The position numbers and the translations under genes were made by a program. This document shows positions 23,825-34,160 of a stretch of DNA of 64,000 nucleotides, piece by piece (position 1 is the stretch's first letter; each line of letters opens with the position of its first letter). The stretch comes from Melampsora larici-populina 98AG31 (lineage: Eukaryota > Basidiomycota > Pucciniomycetes > Pucciniales > Melampsoraceae), in assembly GCF_000204055.1 (NCBI RefSeq), contig NW_006768846.1, positions 1 to 64,000 of the forward strand, read 5' to 3'. The notes beneath the pieces are model-generated. The model ran no database searches. It saw only the letters and a program-made list of their open reading frames with translations, and was not told where the DNA came from.

Positions 23825-24700
23825 CACTGTGAACATCATTAGCGGTACGCAAACATGAAAACCAGACCTGGAAACCCATGGACAAAACCCATGACAACCC
23901 AATTGTTTTTGGGGTCTTGTCCATTGGTTTCCCACTTCCCCGTTGGACAAAACCCAAAAAACACCCGGGTTGTCATGGGTTTTGTCCATTGGTTTTGCAC
24001 TTCCCCGTTGGACAAAACCCAAAAAACACTCGGGTTGTCATGGGTTTTGTCCATGGGTTTTTAGATCAGGTTTTCATGTTTGTGTACCACTATTCAACTT
24101 CCCCAAGTTGGGAGAGGAAAATAATTAATAGTACAGTTTGTCATAAAAGGATTCAATACTGCATACCTGAGCCATAACACCCACACTACATATGTGCAGC
24201 AAGCTATGTAAATAGTTGTCCATCATGTACATACAGGTCTGCTCAGTTTTTTGCCCATCAGAGGAAAGAAATCACATGTTATACCACATATAACTTTTTT
24301 GACTTTAAAAATTGTCCCAAAAATTCACTACATATAATTCTGTAGCTGCTCAGGCAATATTGTTGAAGTTATTTCTTAGTAACAGAAAAGGTGTTACATG
24401 CAGCTGAGTTGATGAGATTACACCAAAAAGTTGAGTCAGTGTATGTAGTCAATCTTTTGAATGCTTTTGTTAATCTGAAAAAAAGTTAAAGCATGTATTA
24501 CATATAAATAACTTATCATGATGAGCAGACGACTGAGCACAACTGTATGTGCATGATAACCACATATCCACTGAACCTGCTACATGTATTTAGTGTGGGT
24601 GATATGGCTCAGGTGTGCAGTGATAGATCATTTTATGACAAATCATACTCCCAATCATTTTTTCCTGCCCACTTGGAGAAGTTGAATAATTTTTGCAGTG
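23825..24700. mobile_element. Long-TIR MITE family A, copy 1 (interrupted)
   Basis: Begins CACTGTGAACATCATT and ends with the inverted counterpart ATAATTTTTGCAGTG. The arms pair over most of the element (for example TTCAACTTCCCCAAGT near 24093 and ACTTGGAGAAGTTGAA near 24671). A second copy is at 30363-30985. Copy 1 is interrupted by 23841-24091. There is no conserved coding frame. The CACTG/CAGTG ends recall CACTA-like or hAT-like ends, but the target duplication is not clear enough to decide. Confidence 0.75.
23841..24091. mobile_element. Small TIR element (251 bp) with internal 67-bp tandem repeats, ATT target duplication
   Basis: The termini AGCGGTACGCAAACATGAAA and the inverted TTTCATGTTTGTGTACCACT bound an insert flanked by ATT (23838-23840 and 24092-24094). 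The terminus of family A copy 2 shows the empty site (CATCATTCAAC read on the minus strand). Inside are two direct ~67-bp units with CCCGTTGGACAAAACCC and GGGTTGTCATGGGTTTTGTC. The long open frames here on both strands are repeat translations. Confidence 0.85.
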
Positions 24701-24778
24701 GTTGTGCCCTCTATCCACTCTCACAGGTATGTGTGGTATGTGGGCATAAGATTTGATTTGGTGATATTTGTCAAATAG

Positions 24779-24809
24779 TACAGATGTTGTGAGAACCATT
24801 GGTAAGTTT
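24779..24809. repeat. 31-bp inverted repeat, left copy of a pair
   Basis: TACAG-A-TGTTGTGAGAACC... is matched in inverted orientation at 31568-31598 with a single mismatch. The pair brackets a DD34E transposase pseudogene, a multi-exon gene and MITE family A copy 2. It starts with TA followed by CAG, as expected for a TA duplication and a Tc1/mariner-like terminus. Confidence 0.7.
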
Positions 24810-25226
24810 CTCCTTTCTTGTGTTGTGTCGGGATTTTATCCAAACATGGCAAAAACTAAAAAAACACATTTTTCACCACACGTACCGTGAGATAAAAGCA
24901 TTTCGATCGACAGAGGTTTGACATTTCTCCGACTCGGCCACAGGGCTGACTCTCACACTAGGTTATTACAGGTTGCGATATGTCAATGCCCTCGACATCT
25001 TCTCTCTCTCTCTACCTCGCACCCTCTTTCCTCCAGAACCCCTTCCCTCTCGACGCTCCTATGCACCAAAATTTGGGTTTTTCTTCCATCCATCCTCATC
25101 CATCCTCATCCAACTTCATTTTCCTCTTTTGATTTTCCTACAAAACCACTTTGGCCAATTCTTGAAATCAAGTCGACCTTTTTCTTGCACTTCCTTCAAC
25201 ATTCTCTTCCAAATTCAACATCCGAT

Positions 25227-26358
25227 ATGCCAAAAACCCTTTACTGAACCGACATAAAGCTGCTTGTTGTACAAATGGTTTTGCGAGGATTGACATTCCC
25301 GGAGATTGTACGCTCAACAGGCATGGATCTATCGCTCACCACGGTCCGTCGTTGGTTCGATCTTTACCAGGCGACTCGAGCTGTGGTCACAAATCCTCTG
25401 GACCACGGAATTGATGGCGCACCATCCGCTCTAGGAGCTCCTGAGAAAGAGTTCGTATTGCAAGCCCTGGAACACGATCCAACTCTTTACCTCGATGAAC
25501 TCAAGGCCAAGATTCATGAAACTTTTGGACGAACCGTCTCCCTGAAGACTCTCTCCACCGAACTTCGATCTCGCCTCCGTTGGACTCGCAAGAAGGCTCG
25601 AACAGTTCATCCCAACCAGTCTGCGAGGGCCCGTGGGGCTTATATTGAGGAGATTTCTGGCATCGATCCTTGATGCCTGGTTTTTGTTGGTAAGTGTTTG
25701 TTATAAATTTTTCTTTCAAATACACCCAGACTGACTTTTTCACCCTTGACAGACGAAACTGCCATCTCGAAACGTAGATTGTATCGCACCCATGGACAAG
25801 CACCTATTGGCCAACGAACTTCTCACCTTCAGAGACCTACGCAGGCATTCTGTTGGTCAGCCTTGCCCGCGATTTCCATGGATGGAATTGTCGCCGTTTC
25901 TGTTCAGCCAGGTGGCTACTCAAGGGTGGATTTTGAATCGTATTTGGAACACGACTTGGTATGTGTTTCATTCTTTCTTTGATGTGTTACCTGCTTACAG
26001 TTTCTGATATATGCTTTCACCTCATATATGCTTTCGTGTTCAGCTCCCAGCCATGAACCCTTTCCCAGCTAGGAACAGTGTTCTGGTGATGGACAACGCT
26101 CCCATCCACCATGGCGGGAGGGTGGAGGAACTTTGTGCTGCGCGTGGGGTGAGGTTAATTTATCTACCACCCTACAGCCCAGAGTTTAACCCCATCGAAA
26201 AGGGTTTTTCGGTATTAAAATCACGACTCAGACGATCTCAGCTTTTGCAGCAGGCTTTGAGTGCCGATGACGAGAGAGCAGTCATTTTCCTTGCTTGCAT
26301 GGAGTTATTCAATGACGAAGTATGTGAAGGTTTTTTCCGAGGTAGTGGTTACTTATGA
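25227..26358 (+). pseudogene. Tc1/mariner-IS630-type (DD34E) transposase, disrupted by two in-frame TGA codons
   Basis: The frame starts at ATG 25227 (MPKTLY), meets TGA at 25245-25247 and continues DIKLLVVQMVLRGLTFPEIV, a helix-turn-helix DNA-binding region. A second in-frame TGA is at 25671-25673, just before CLVFV and the first catalytic Asp in VDET, whose codon spans an intron (25690-25752). After a second intron (25959-26043) come LVMDNAPIHH (second Asp) and LPPYSPEFNPIEKGFSVLK, with 34 residues between Asp and Glu (DD34E). The stop is at 26356-26358. Family members of this size (about 330-350 aa) are common in basidiomycetes. Both stops could arise from CGA by C-to-T change at a CpG. 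The copy is probably inactive unless the transcript is edited or read through. Confidence 0.88.
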
Positions 26359-26843
26359 TACCCTTGACTATTAGTTCTTGGTGTTGAATATAAACATGCA
26401 TTCAGCGATTTACTTTTCATGACTCTTTTTACTATCACTATCCTGCTATTCTTTTCATCAGAATTTTCTACTATCAGTTTATTGTGATCTTGATAAACAT
26501 CGTATCAGGTGGTTTTTTAGCCGGAGCGGTTACTGGAAAAATTTATTTTGTACTATCTCTGCTATATTCTTGTGAGGAATCTAAACATGGTATGGAGTCT
26601 TTTTTATACGACGCGTCTAGGATTAGAACTCTCTAAAATCGCTTGTTCTATTCATTTTATACATGGAATCTGGTGTTTGTTCAAAGGAAAATAAATTCTT
26701 TCCTTTTATTTTTTTGTATTCAAGTCAGTGTGAACGAAATATATAAATATGGGCCTTATGCTTCTTCTATAAGATGTTCTGATCTAAGACTTTAACCTTA
26801 TAGGTATCAGCGAGACTAATTAGAAAGCCCGGTTTGAATGAAA
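26359..26843. other. Non-coding, no gene recognised
   Basis: AT-rich 3' flank of the transposase pseudogene. No inverted terminus matching the region 5' of the transposase was found close by. Confidence 0.4.
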
Positions 26844-26903
26844 GATTATCATAGAAACAAGTGATCAGAAGCCCACTTGTGATCAATTGTTTCTATGATA
26901 ATC
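26844..26903. repeat. Short hairpin, 24-bp arms
   Basis: GATTATCATAGAAACAAG... and its complement TTGTTTCTATGATAATC form 24-bp arms with one mismatch around a 12-bp loop. It could be a tiny MITE remnant or a structured 3' element. Confidence 0.7.
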
Positions 26904-27282
26904 TTCAAATGCATTTTTTTTGGATCAGATCCATAAAACTTTTTGATCTAATCGAAAAGTTTTGGATATCTAACTGGTCAGATATACAAGATCTAAAAGT
27001 AGATAGATCATGATCTCCAGTTCAAGTTCATGATCTCCAGATGAAAGAAAAAGATAATCAAATCGGATCATAAACATTCTCAGGTGGCTCAAAACTCAGA
27101 GTCAGACTTGATCATCATCTCAGGTTGATGTTCATGATTTTCTGATTCTATTGAAATCAAATGAAATCGTTTCATTTGCTTGTTCAGGTGGCTCATATTT
27201 GCAGCCGAGGAAAAACAATCAAACATTTCAAATTGTGACATCAAACATTGAGGGAGCAGAAAGAGTTTGAAGGTTTTACAAA

Positions 27283-27463
27283 GGTAAGCACACAAGATTT
27301 TGGCTGGACACATTCGAGACAACTGTGAAGACATCTGAGCAATGGAATCAGAGAAAGGTAAGCACACATGAATTTAGCTGGACACATTCGAGACAAGACA
27401 TCTGAAAGGTAAGCACACATGAATTTAGCTGGACAGATTCGAGACAAGACATCTGAGCAATGT
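27283..27463. repeat. Irregular tandem repeat, about 50-75-bp units x3
   Basis: Repeated AAAGGTAAGCACACA...TTTAGCTGGACA.ATTCGAGACAAGACATCTGA units directly after the stop codon of the minus-strand gene (27466). Every unit contains GGTAAG on the plus strand. Confidence 0.75.
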
Positions 27464-27465
27464 AA

Positions 27466-29824
27466 TCAGTATTCAATGGAACCTGGTCCGGATCCTGGTC
27501 CTTCGTTAGTGGTGGACAATGAGTGAACAGATTCCTCTTCATCTTGAAGCTCATTGACGTCGGTTTTGAGCTCATTAACTCGGTCCATGGCTTCGCTAAG
27601 GAGATGGGAAGCAAGTGCTGGGTGCATACCTCGCGTAGTAAGCGAAGATTCGGTGAACTGGACACTTGGTATCAAGTCAGTCCAGGATTTCACACCAGCA
27701 CGCTTCAAGATCATTCGAGTGGTTTTGTCATTTTTGGGAACATTGCAATCTAGCAAGAAACGTTCTAGAGCGCTGGCGTGGGGTTGAGCACTGTCCTCAG
27801 CATCGGAGCCAGCAGTGGTAGACGTGAAAGAAGTTTGGCCATTCCCAAATAAGCTACAGAAGCTCGACGCTGAAGATGATATAATGTCATCCGGAATTTG
27901 TCAGCTGGTGACTAATTTAAATTAATCGTTAGAAGAAATAGACTGACCTGCTTCGTTTTTATTAATCTTCTTACTATCTTCAGGGAAGGCTATCTCGGTT
28001 GGCAATTCGTGATCAGAAGATAGAACAACAGTCAGGGGCTTGCCCAAGTTGGAGGGCAAGACTAGTGCAAAGAGGTCAAAACGGATGGGATGAGAGGAAT
28101 GGATGAGAGGAATGGAAGAGTGTCAGTCGCTGAGATTGAAATGAAATAAAGAATCAATCTCTGTACCTGCTTCTTGTTTAATTTGGAATTTATCTTTTGG
28201 AGAGAGTTCGTTTTTAATAGGGGATGGGGGGTCAGAGGATATCACAATAGTGAAACCCTTGGAAAATTTCGATGGGGAGGCTGATCAGATGTGTGAAATC
28301 GGATCAAGATCAGTATGATCCGAGTATGAATAGAATCATGACAAGAAAAAAACATACCTGGTTCTATCTTCACTTTTTTCTTGTCACTCTCAGAGGGCAT
28401 ACCTCCTTCCAAACTACCACCTCTCTTTGAACCACTAGGTTTTTGAAATAACAAACGGGCTGGCGATTCGAAAAAAGAATGGCAAGAAGCGCCAGATTTA
28501 TGAAAGGTTGGTGACAAGTTGACTTGCAATTGTGAGCTTTGCATTTTCACTCGATCATTGACTTGGGTGGCCTTGTGAAACACTCGTGACTTCTTCATGA
28601 TTGCAAGGTACTCGTAAGTTTGGGGGGGGTATGTCCCGAGTGGCCATTCCAGATTGCTGAAAATGAAACTGATGATCAGATTATATTGATTACATGATAA
28701 CAAAACCAAAGTCAAATCACTTACAATTCCTTTGGCCCAGACCCATGCGCCATGCCAAGTTGAACGGTAGAGAAAGGATGGATCCCATGGGCGAACCAAG
28801 ACAGCCCCGTCTCCAGATGTCCCATTTTGAGATTGGTCATGGAACAGCTTAGCCGTTAATTCGTGGAGCGCGATGCGCTTATGGGCATCCTGTCACAAAG
28901 GATGTTAGTGGTGAAAAGGGACCGAAATAAAGAAAGGTAGACATAAAAACCAAACTCACCTCGAGTTCTTTGGTAAGGACCCCCACGTGCGCTTCTGCTG
29001 CAGTTGGGCCGCTAGCAGATGCAATGAGCTCCTTTGCAGCGCAGGTCTAATAAACAATTGGAGTCAGTAATTGAAGTAAAGAGAAGAAATCGCTCAAGAA
29101 AAAAGAAAAACAACGTACCTGAGCCACTTTCCTAGCTTTTTCCTTTTCATTTTCAGTAAATATAGTCACGGAACCCTTGTGCTTGGTTGCTTTCGCAAGT
29201 AAATCAACAAAGGTCTGCCAAGTCGGATAATCAACCAGAAAGACCTTCTCACGTCCAACCTGTCCCATCCATCTCAAGCGAGGCGCCATTTTGCTGTTGA
29301 GGACCATATGTCGCATCCCAGGCTCATACTGCTCGCAGATATCCCCGCACATGCCTTTGAAGTCATTGAAGGACTTCCCAAAAAAGCACTTCACCAGCTC
29401 AATGACGTTGCCGGAATTGAACATTTTCAATTCGATTAAGTTGTAGCGCACCACCAAAGCAGGAGCAGCTTTGCGACCTTGGACCTTGATAGCAGGAGGA
29501 TTATCGACTTCTACTTCCTTTTCAGCATGAATCTTGAACTTCACCTGAACGATCATCTTGTTCTTCTTATCAAATTGCACACGAGGTGCGGTTCCAATCC
29601 GGTAAAGCGGATCTTGTTGACTACAGACAGCTGTAGCATTGGCACCTGTTTTGTTAGAAGGTTCTTCAAAAACTGGAAGAAAAAGTGTAACACATTAGGA
29701 AAAGTAACACCAATTATGCAGAGAGAGTGAGACAACAGAATGACTTACGTGCATTCATATGCCCTTCAACAGCCGGCACGTTGACCTCAGTTGGATTTTC
29801 GATGTTCGATTGGTGGTTAGACAT
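27466..29824 (-). CDS. Unrecognised multi-exon protein with SAM-like C-terminus
   Basis: The ATG at 29824 starts MSNHQSNIENPTEVNVPAVE. The second exon (about 29668-29118) is a conserved-looking core: IVQVKFKIHAEKEVEV, NLIELKMFNSGNVIELVKCF, FGKSFNDFKGMCGDICEQYE, GQVGREKVFLVDYPTWQTFV. Next come AAKELIASASG, DAHKRIALHELTAKLFHDQS, WPLGTYPPQTYEYLAIMKK and a Ser/Lys-rich linker. Two similar small exons follow, each with a hydrophobic-plus-acidic motif (FTIVISSDPPSP and LTVVLSSDHELP). The last exon contains LDCNVPKNDKTTRMILKRAG and VKSWTDLIPS, then GMHPALASHLLSEAMDRVNE, a helical SAM-like pattern. It ends in an acidic tail and a TAA at 27466. I believe this resembles an expanded rust-specific family but cannot verify it. 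It lies inside the 24779-31598 inverted-repeat pair. Confidence 0.7.
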
Positions 29825-30362
29825 ATTGAATTTATAATTGAGTGGTTGTCGAGCTGAATGATATGAAGAAGAAACATAAGGATTAGAAAAGAATTAGAAA
29901 ACAGAGGGATGAAAGAGGAAAAAGGATACGAATACGAACTAATATCAAGATAAGAAGACAGAGAGATGATGTAACGGTGAAAATAAGGTTGAGTTTTGCT
30001 AGGGCACTTCGAAACCTAGGAAATGATGGACCAACTGGTCAGAATCCAGTGGAGAGAAGCAGAAAAAGGTGAAGATTTTTTCAATATACTGACTGGTTGT
30101 GATCGATGAGACGAACGAGAAAAGAAGAAAGGAGAGATTGGTAAAACGTACCAGTTTTTATACCTTTCGAGCCTGATCAGTTGTACCCCCCTTTGCCATC
30201 CGATATGCGGTCAGATGTCATATGACCTCATAACCCCGTTTTAAATTTTAAAATTTTGATGATCATAATGGGGTGCCAAAGACAAAATCAGTAACATGAT
30301 TGAAAACTTTGGCACCAGAGAAAGAATTGACAAACTTTGAATGACTATTTGTTCTATGATAT
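29825..30362. other. Upstream region of the 27466-29824 gene
   Basis: Promoter-side sequence; A/G-rich stretches (29850-29960). No ORF recognised. Confidence 0.4.
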
Positions 30363-30985
30363 CACTGCAAACATTATTCGGCTTCCCCAAGTGGGCAGGA
30401 AAAAATGATTGGGAGTATGATTTGTCATAAAATGATCTATCACTCCACACCTAAGCCAGAACACACACACTACATATGTGCAACAGGCTCAGTGAATAGG
30501 TGGTTATCATGTACATACAGTTCTGCTCAGTTATCTGCTCATCAGCATAAGTTATTCATATGTAATACATGCTGTAACTTTTTTCAGATTGACAAAAGTA
30601 TTCAAAAGATTGACTACATACACCCACCCAGTGTTTTGGTGTGATCTCATCAACTCAACTGCATGTAACACCCTTTCTGTTACTATGAAACAGCTTCAGT
30701 AATATTGCCTGAGCAGCTACAGCATTATATGTAGTGAATTTTTGCGACAATTTTTCCAAGGTCAAAAAAGTTACATGTGGTATAACATGTGATTTATTTA
30801 TTCTGATGGGCAAAAAACTGAGCAGACCTGTATGTACATGATAGATAACTATTTACTTAGCTTGCTGCACATATGTAGTGTGGGTGTTATGTCTCAGGTG
30901 TGCAGTATTGGATCCTTTTATGACAAACTGTACTATTAATCATTTTCCTCTTCCAACTTGGGGAAGTTGAATGATGTTCACAGTG
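30363..30985. mobile_element. Long-TIR MITE family A, copy 2 (intact, inverted relative to copy 1)
   Basis: A 623-bp element starting CACTGCAAACATTATTC and ending GAATGATGTTCACAGTG. TAT flanks both sides (a possible 3-bp duplication). It aligns in reverse complement with 23825-24700 minus its insert, and supplies the empty site for that insert. Confidence 0.8.
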
Positions 30986-31239
30986 TATGGTGTTCTTTTT
31001 CTTCTGGTGTTGTATGGTTCAACCTAAAGAATGAATTTCGTTTGTGAAATCGATGAATTGAAACAACCACATAAGGACCCTCTTTCTTTGATTGAAATTT
31101 TTGATGATGACACATGAGTTCGAATTTGATTGAAATTTGTGACGATGACGCATGAGTTCGAAATCGTTTTCCATGCCTATATCAATCAAAAGACTAAGGA
31201 TGATTCTCGTGATTGAAAACATTGGTATGAATGGAAGAA

Positions 31240-31413
31240 ATTACGTACCTCATCGAATGGGAGAAAGTAATTCCTAGAGCTCATGTCAAAAGCGATGGGT
31301 GTAGTGGCCAATTGAGGAGGCGGAAGGAGGTGGTCAGTGTAGTTGAGGTCAAGCCGGAGGGGGTACCGGAGGGGGGTACCAACGAATCTACAGAATCTTA
31401 TATTTGATTCCAT
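31240..31413 (-). pseudogene. Possible first exon or 5' gene fragment
   Basis: On the minus strand an ATG at 31413 opens a coding-like frame containing FVGTPLRYPLRLDLNYTDHL, then LPPPQLATTPIAFDMSSRNY and FLPFDE, ending at a GTACGT donor near 31246. No continuing exon is found; MITE family A copy 2 lies 260 bp downstream. The element may have cut the gene, or the frame may be chance. Confidence 0.3.
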
Positions 31414-32107
31414 GGATGAAGTCTTTCGATGGACAATTCATAAATGAAGGACAATTGATAAGGTTAGAAGGAAGCAAAAGAAAGTTTAGGCTTGAGAAAT
31501 CAAAAAAAAGTCACTTTTGGACCGCAGATTAAACCTCAGTAAAATCTGGGCAACACACATTACCTCAAAACTTACCAATGGTTCTCACAACAGCTGTAAC
31601 TTTTAAAATTACATATTTCACACAATCCCATGACTGTAAGTTTTACACATACTATTTTACACATATAGCTTTTACACGCACTTGAAATATTTGGTGTTGG
31701 TAACTGGCTATTAACCAAATAGAATGGGGTTAAATTGGACTGTTTTTCATGCAGTGAAAAGTACTGACAGGTCAGATCTTTCTTATATTTATTACATTGC
31801 AATTTTGATGATGTTGCTTATCTTTCATAGATCTATCAATCCCATTGCATTTGCGTTTGTCAATAACTTTTTACTTGTCTAAAGTTGCCATTTTCTCTTC
31901 AAGATATTTTGTCACCCACTCTCCCTTTTTGTCCCGATGTAGGACTTATGTGGGTTTTTTTTTTAGTTTTTTTCAATAGGTTGAGAGGTGTTTTGTCCTT
32001 TTATTATTAAGCTTTTGGTTATTTATTTTTCGTTTAGTTTGTTTCTGTTTGTTGTAGTATTCAATATTATGGTCATCCTTTATCCTTTATGATGTATCAT
32101 TGTGCAT
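31414..32107. other. Non-coding region with one inverted-repeat arm
   Basis: Contains the right copy of the 31-bp inverted repeat (31568-31598) and otherwise AT-rich, T-rich sequence. No gene recognised. Confidence 0.4.
31568..31598. repeat. 31-bp inverted repeat, right copy of a pair
   Basis: AAACTTACCAATGGTTCTCA...CTGTA is the reverse complement of 24779-24809 with one mismatch. It would mark the right end of a 6.8-kb element if the pair are true termini. Confidence 0.7.
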
Positions 32108-32961
32108 GGATTTTACTAAAACCAGCCCCCATGTGAGGACCAGCCCTTTCAGGCTGTATTTCAATTCAAAATATTTCCTATCCCGCATAGGGGGCAGTCT
32201 AAGAGCTGATTACAAGCTTTTGAGAAATAAAGGGGGGGTCTCAAATAGGGCACCTGTATCCTCCAAAATATGTCTGGTAAACAGATATTTGAGTGAGAGA
32301 CAGACCTTGAAAAACCTCCACCACAATGAGATTTTGGAAAATATCATCTGGCAACTATTTTGTCTTTTGTTGATTGCTCTCACTCTGGTTTACAGCGTGA
32401 AGCCTGGTGTATTTAAAGTTCCTCATCTCTTTTGTCAGGGTTGGGCTACTCACAATAACTGGCTGTTAGTCCCTGGAAGAAAGCGTTTCCAAGCTCTTGG
32501 ACCCTTGAGCAACAGTTGTATCCTCCTACAAATGAAGCACAAGTTACATTGGGGGTTTAGTAGCCAAAGTAACCACCTCTCACATTTCTTTCAATAGTTC
32601 TTGAAGTTGTTCATTGTTTCTCCTCCTCCTCATACAGTGTGTTGATTTTTGTAGACTATATCATTGAAATACTACCACTCGTGAATTTGAAGAATGATAC
32701 TACTTTGTGTGCAATCAAGAAGCGGCTAAGCACCCTTTTGTTCCTTTGTATAACAGCTATTGGGAACATGTCCATTTGTAGCTGGCATGCATATGAGACC
32801 AATTTGTATTCTGGTTTCAATTCACCTGAATTTGGGACAGTTCCGCACAGTCCCCTTCCCATCCCAGATTCCCATGTTTGTATTGTGCAGTTATAGTTTT
32901 ATTTTCCCCAGCTAAAAGGGGGCAGTCAAGACTCACAAGGGGGCCGACTTTAGTAAAATCC
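32108..32961. mobile_element. TIR element, 854 bp, non-autonomous
   Basis: The left end GGATTTTACTAAAACCAGCC and the inverted right end (GGCCGACTTTAGTAAAATCC) pair over about 30 bp with mismatches only in a three-base segment and one further base. GGGGGCAGTC-type motifs lie just inside both ends. The open frame at 32100-32597 has no recognised domain. Confidence 0.65.
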
Positions 32962-33187
32962 TTCTTTGTTTTGCTTTTAGGTTTATTTTTTCATTTTTTT
33001 CATTTTTCTTGGGTAGGTCAGGTATGTGAATGTTGATGTTTCATTTTTAACCAGTATTCTTTACTTTTTTCTTACATTTTGTTTTTTAGTTGTGTTGTAG
33101 TTTTTTTGTTTCACACTATTAAGTCTGTTAGCCACCCCATAAGGTATGTCTTTTGTCATCATTCCAAGCAATTTATTTTCTGGGCAC

Positions 33188-33580
33188 TTAGAGCATCTAC
33201 AGCCATGCCGTAAATGTGTAACATACAGAGGGTCATGCAGATTGTTTAGGGAAGTGTTTGAGGTATGAATGATGAATGATGTACAGCTGTGGCTCCCTAC
33301 AGTACAGTTTGTAGCATAATTGAGGAGGTGAATTATGGGTGAACTGATCAACAAGGTGTATGATTTACGGAGAGTGCAATTGACAAGTTGAAGTTTATGG
33401 GAGAAGTGAGGTGCAGAAGGATTTGGGGTGCAAGCCAAACAAGAACATATTTGGCCTATTTTGGCTTGCACCTAGAGAATTGCCTAAGCTAAGTATGTGT
33501 TTGGGTGTAATGGCTGTGGATAAAAATACCCCAAATCTACGCACATCACGGTTTACAGCACACAGCTGTGGATGCTCTTA
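33188..33580. mobile_element. Tourist-like MITE with TTA target duplication
   Basis: The inverted termini GAGCATCTACAGC (from 33191) and GCTGTGGATGCTC (to 33577) are flanked by TTA on both sides (33188-33190, 33578-33580). A three-base TWA duplication is the signature of PIF/Harbinger-derived MITEs. No coding capacity. Confidence 0.65.
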
Positions 33581-34001
33581 GCCTAAAAATTTCACCCACA
33601 GCTCACATTTCTGCTTTAGTATTTTCTACTAAGTATTATAGTAAGTTTTTGTCAATCCCATTGCTCAAAAATGGTACAAACTCAAAAATACCCACCCTTA
33701 TCTGGAATTTTGCACTGGCAAATCCGGCACAAAGGGGTTGGTGCAAAAATATCACACCCCATAAAGTATGTCATGATGTTAGAAAGGCAAAAAAATTACA
33801 TCACTGATGCACATATTAGCACATGTGTCATGCAACAATGATATGTTGCTACACAAAACTCAATTAAATGTCAAACTTAACAAAGTCCCTCATTTTTGTG
33901 CTGTACTGGTTAGAGGTACTGACCAGCTCAAAAACCAGGGACTTTGATTAAAGGTACTCTTTTGAATTGGAGTTTGTTAGAAATAAATAAAAAGACAATT
34001 A
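33581..34001. other. Non-coding between MITEs
   Basis: No ORF with recognisable pattern; nothing noted. Confidence 0.4.
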
Positions 34002-34160
34002 TGGGATACAAAGTTAAAACTGGGAGTTTTTTCCCAGTTTCCTCAATACAGCCAAAAACACAAACTGGGAAACTGGGAGAACATGGGAAAGTTCCAAACA
34101 CAGCCAAAAACAAAAATTGGGAAACTGGGAAAAAAATCCCAGATTTAACTTTGTATCCCA
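34002..34160. mobile_element. Short palindromic MITE, 159 bp
   Basis: TGGGATACAAAGTTAAAACT (34002) pairs with AGATTTAACTTTGTATCCCA (34141-34160). The inner arms contain ACTGGGA and TTCCCAGTTTCC. It would fold almost completely on itself. AATTATG occurs close to both flanks but no clean duplication is visible. Confidence 0.75.

Noticed and set aside
23839..24177. Overlapping open frames on both strands with repeated GFVH/MDKT motifs
   Set aside because: They translate the 67-bp tandem units and palindromic ends of a 251-bp transposon.
25227..26358. Bacterial IS630 horizontally transferred into the fungus
   Set aside because: The gene has two spliceosomal-type introns and resembles the eukaryotic DD34E transposases common in fungi, so contamination or recent bacterial transfer is unlikely.
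32100..32597. 165-codon plus-strand open frame
   Set aside because: Begins at the terminus of a TIR element and has no recognisable domain or splice support.
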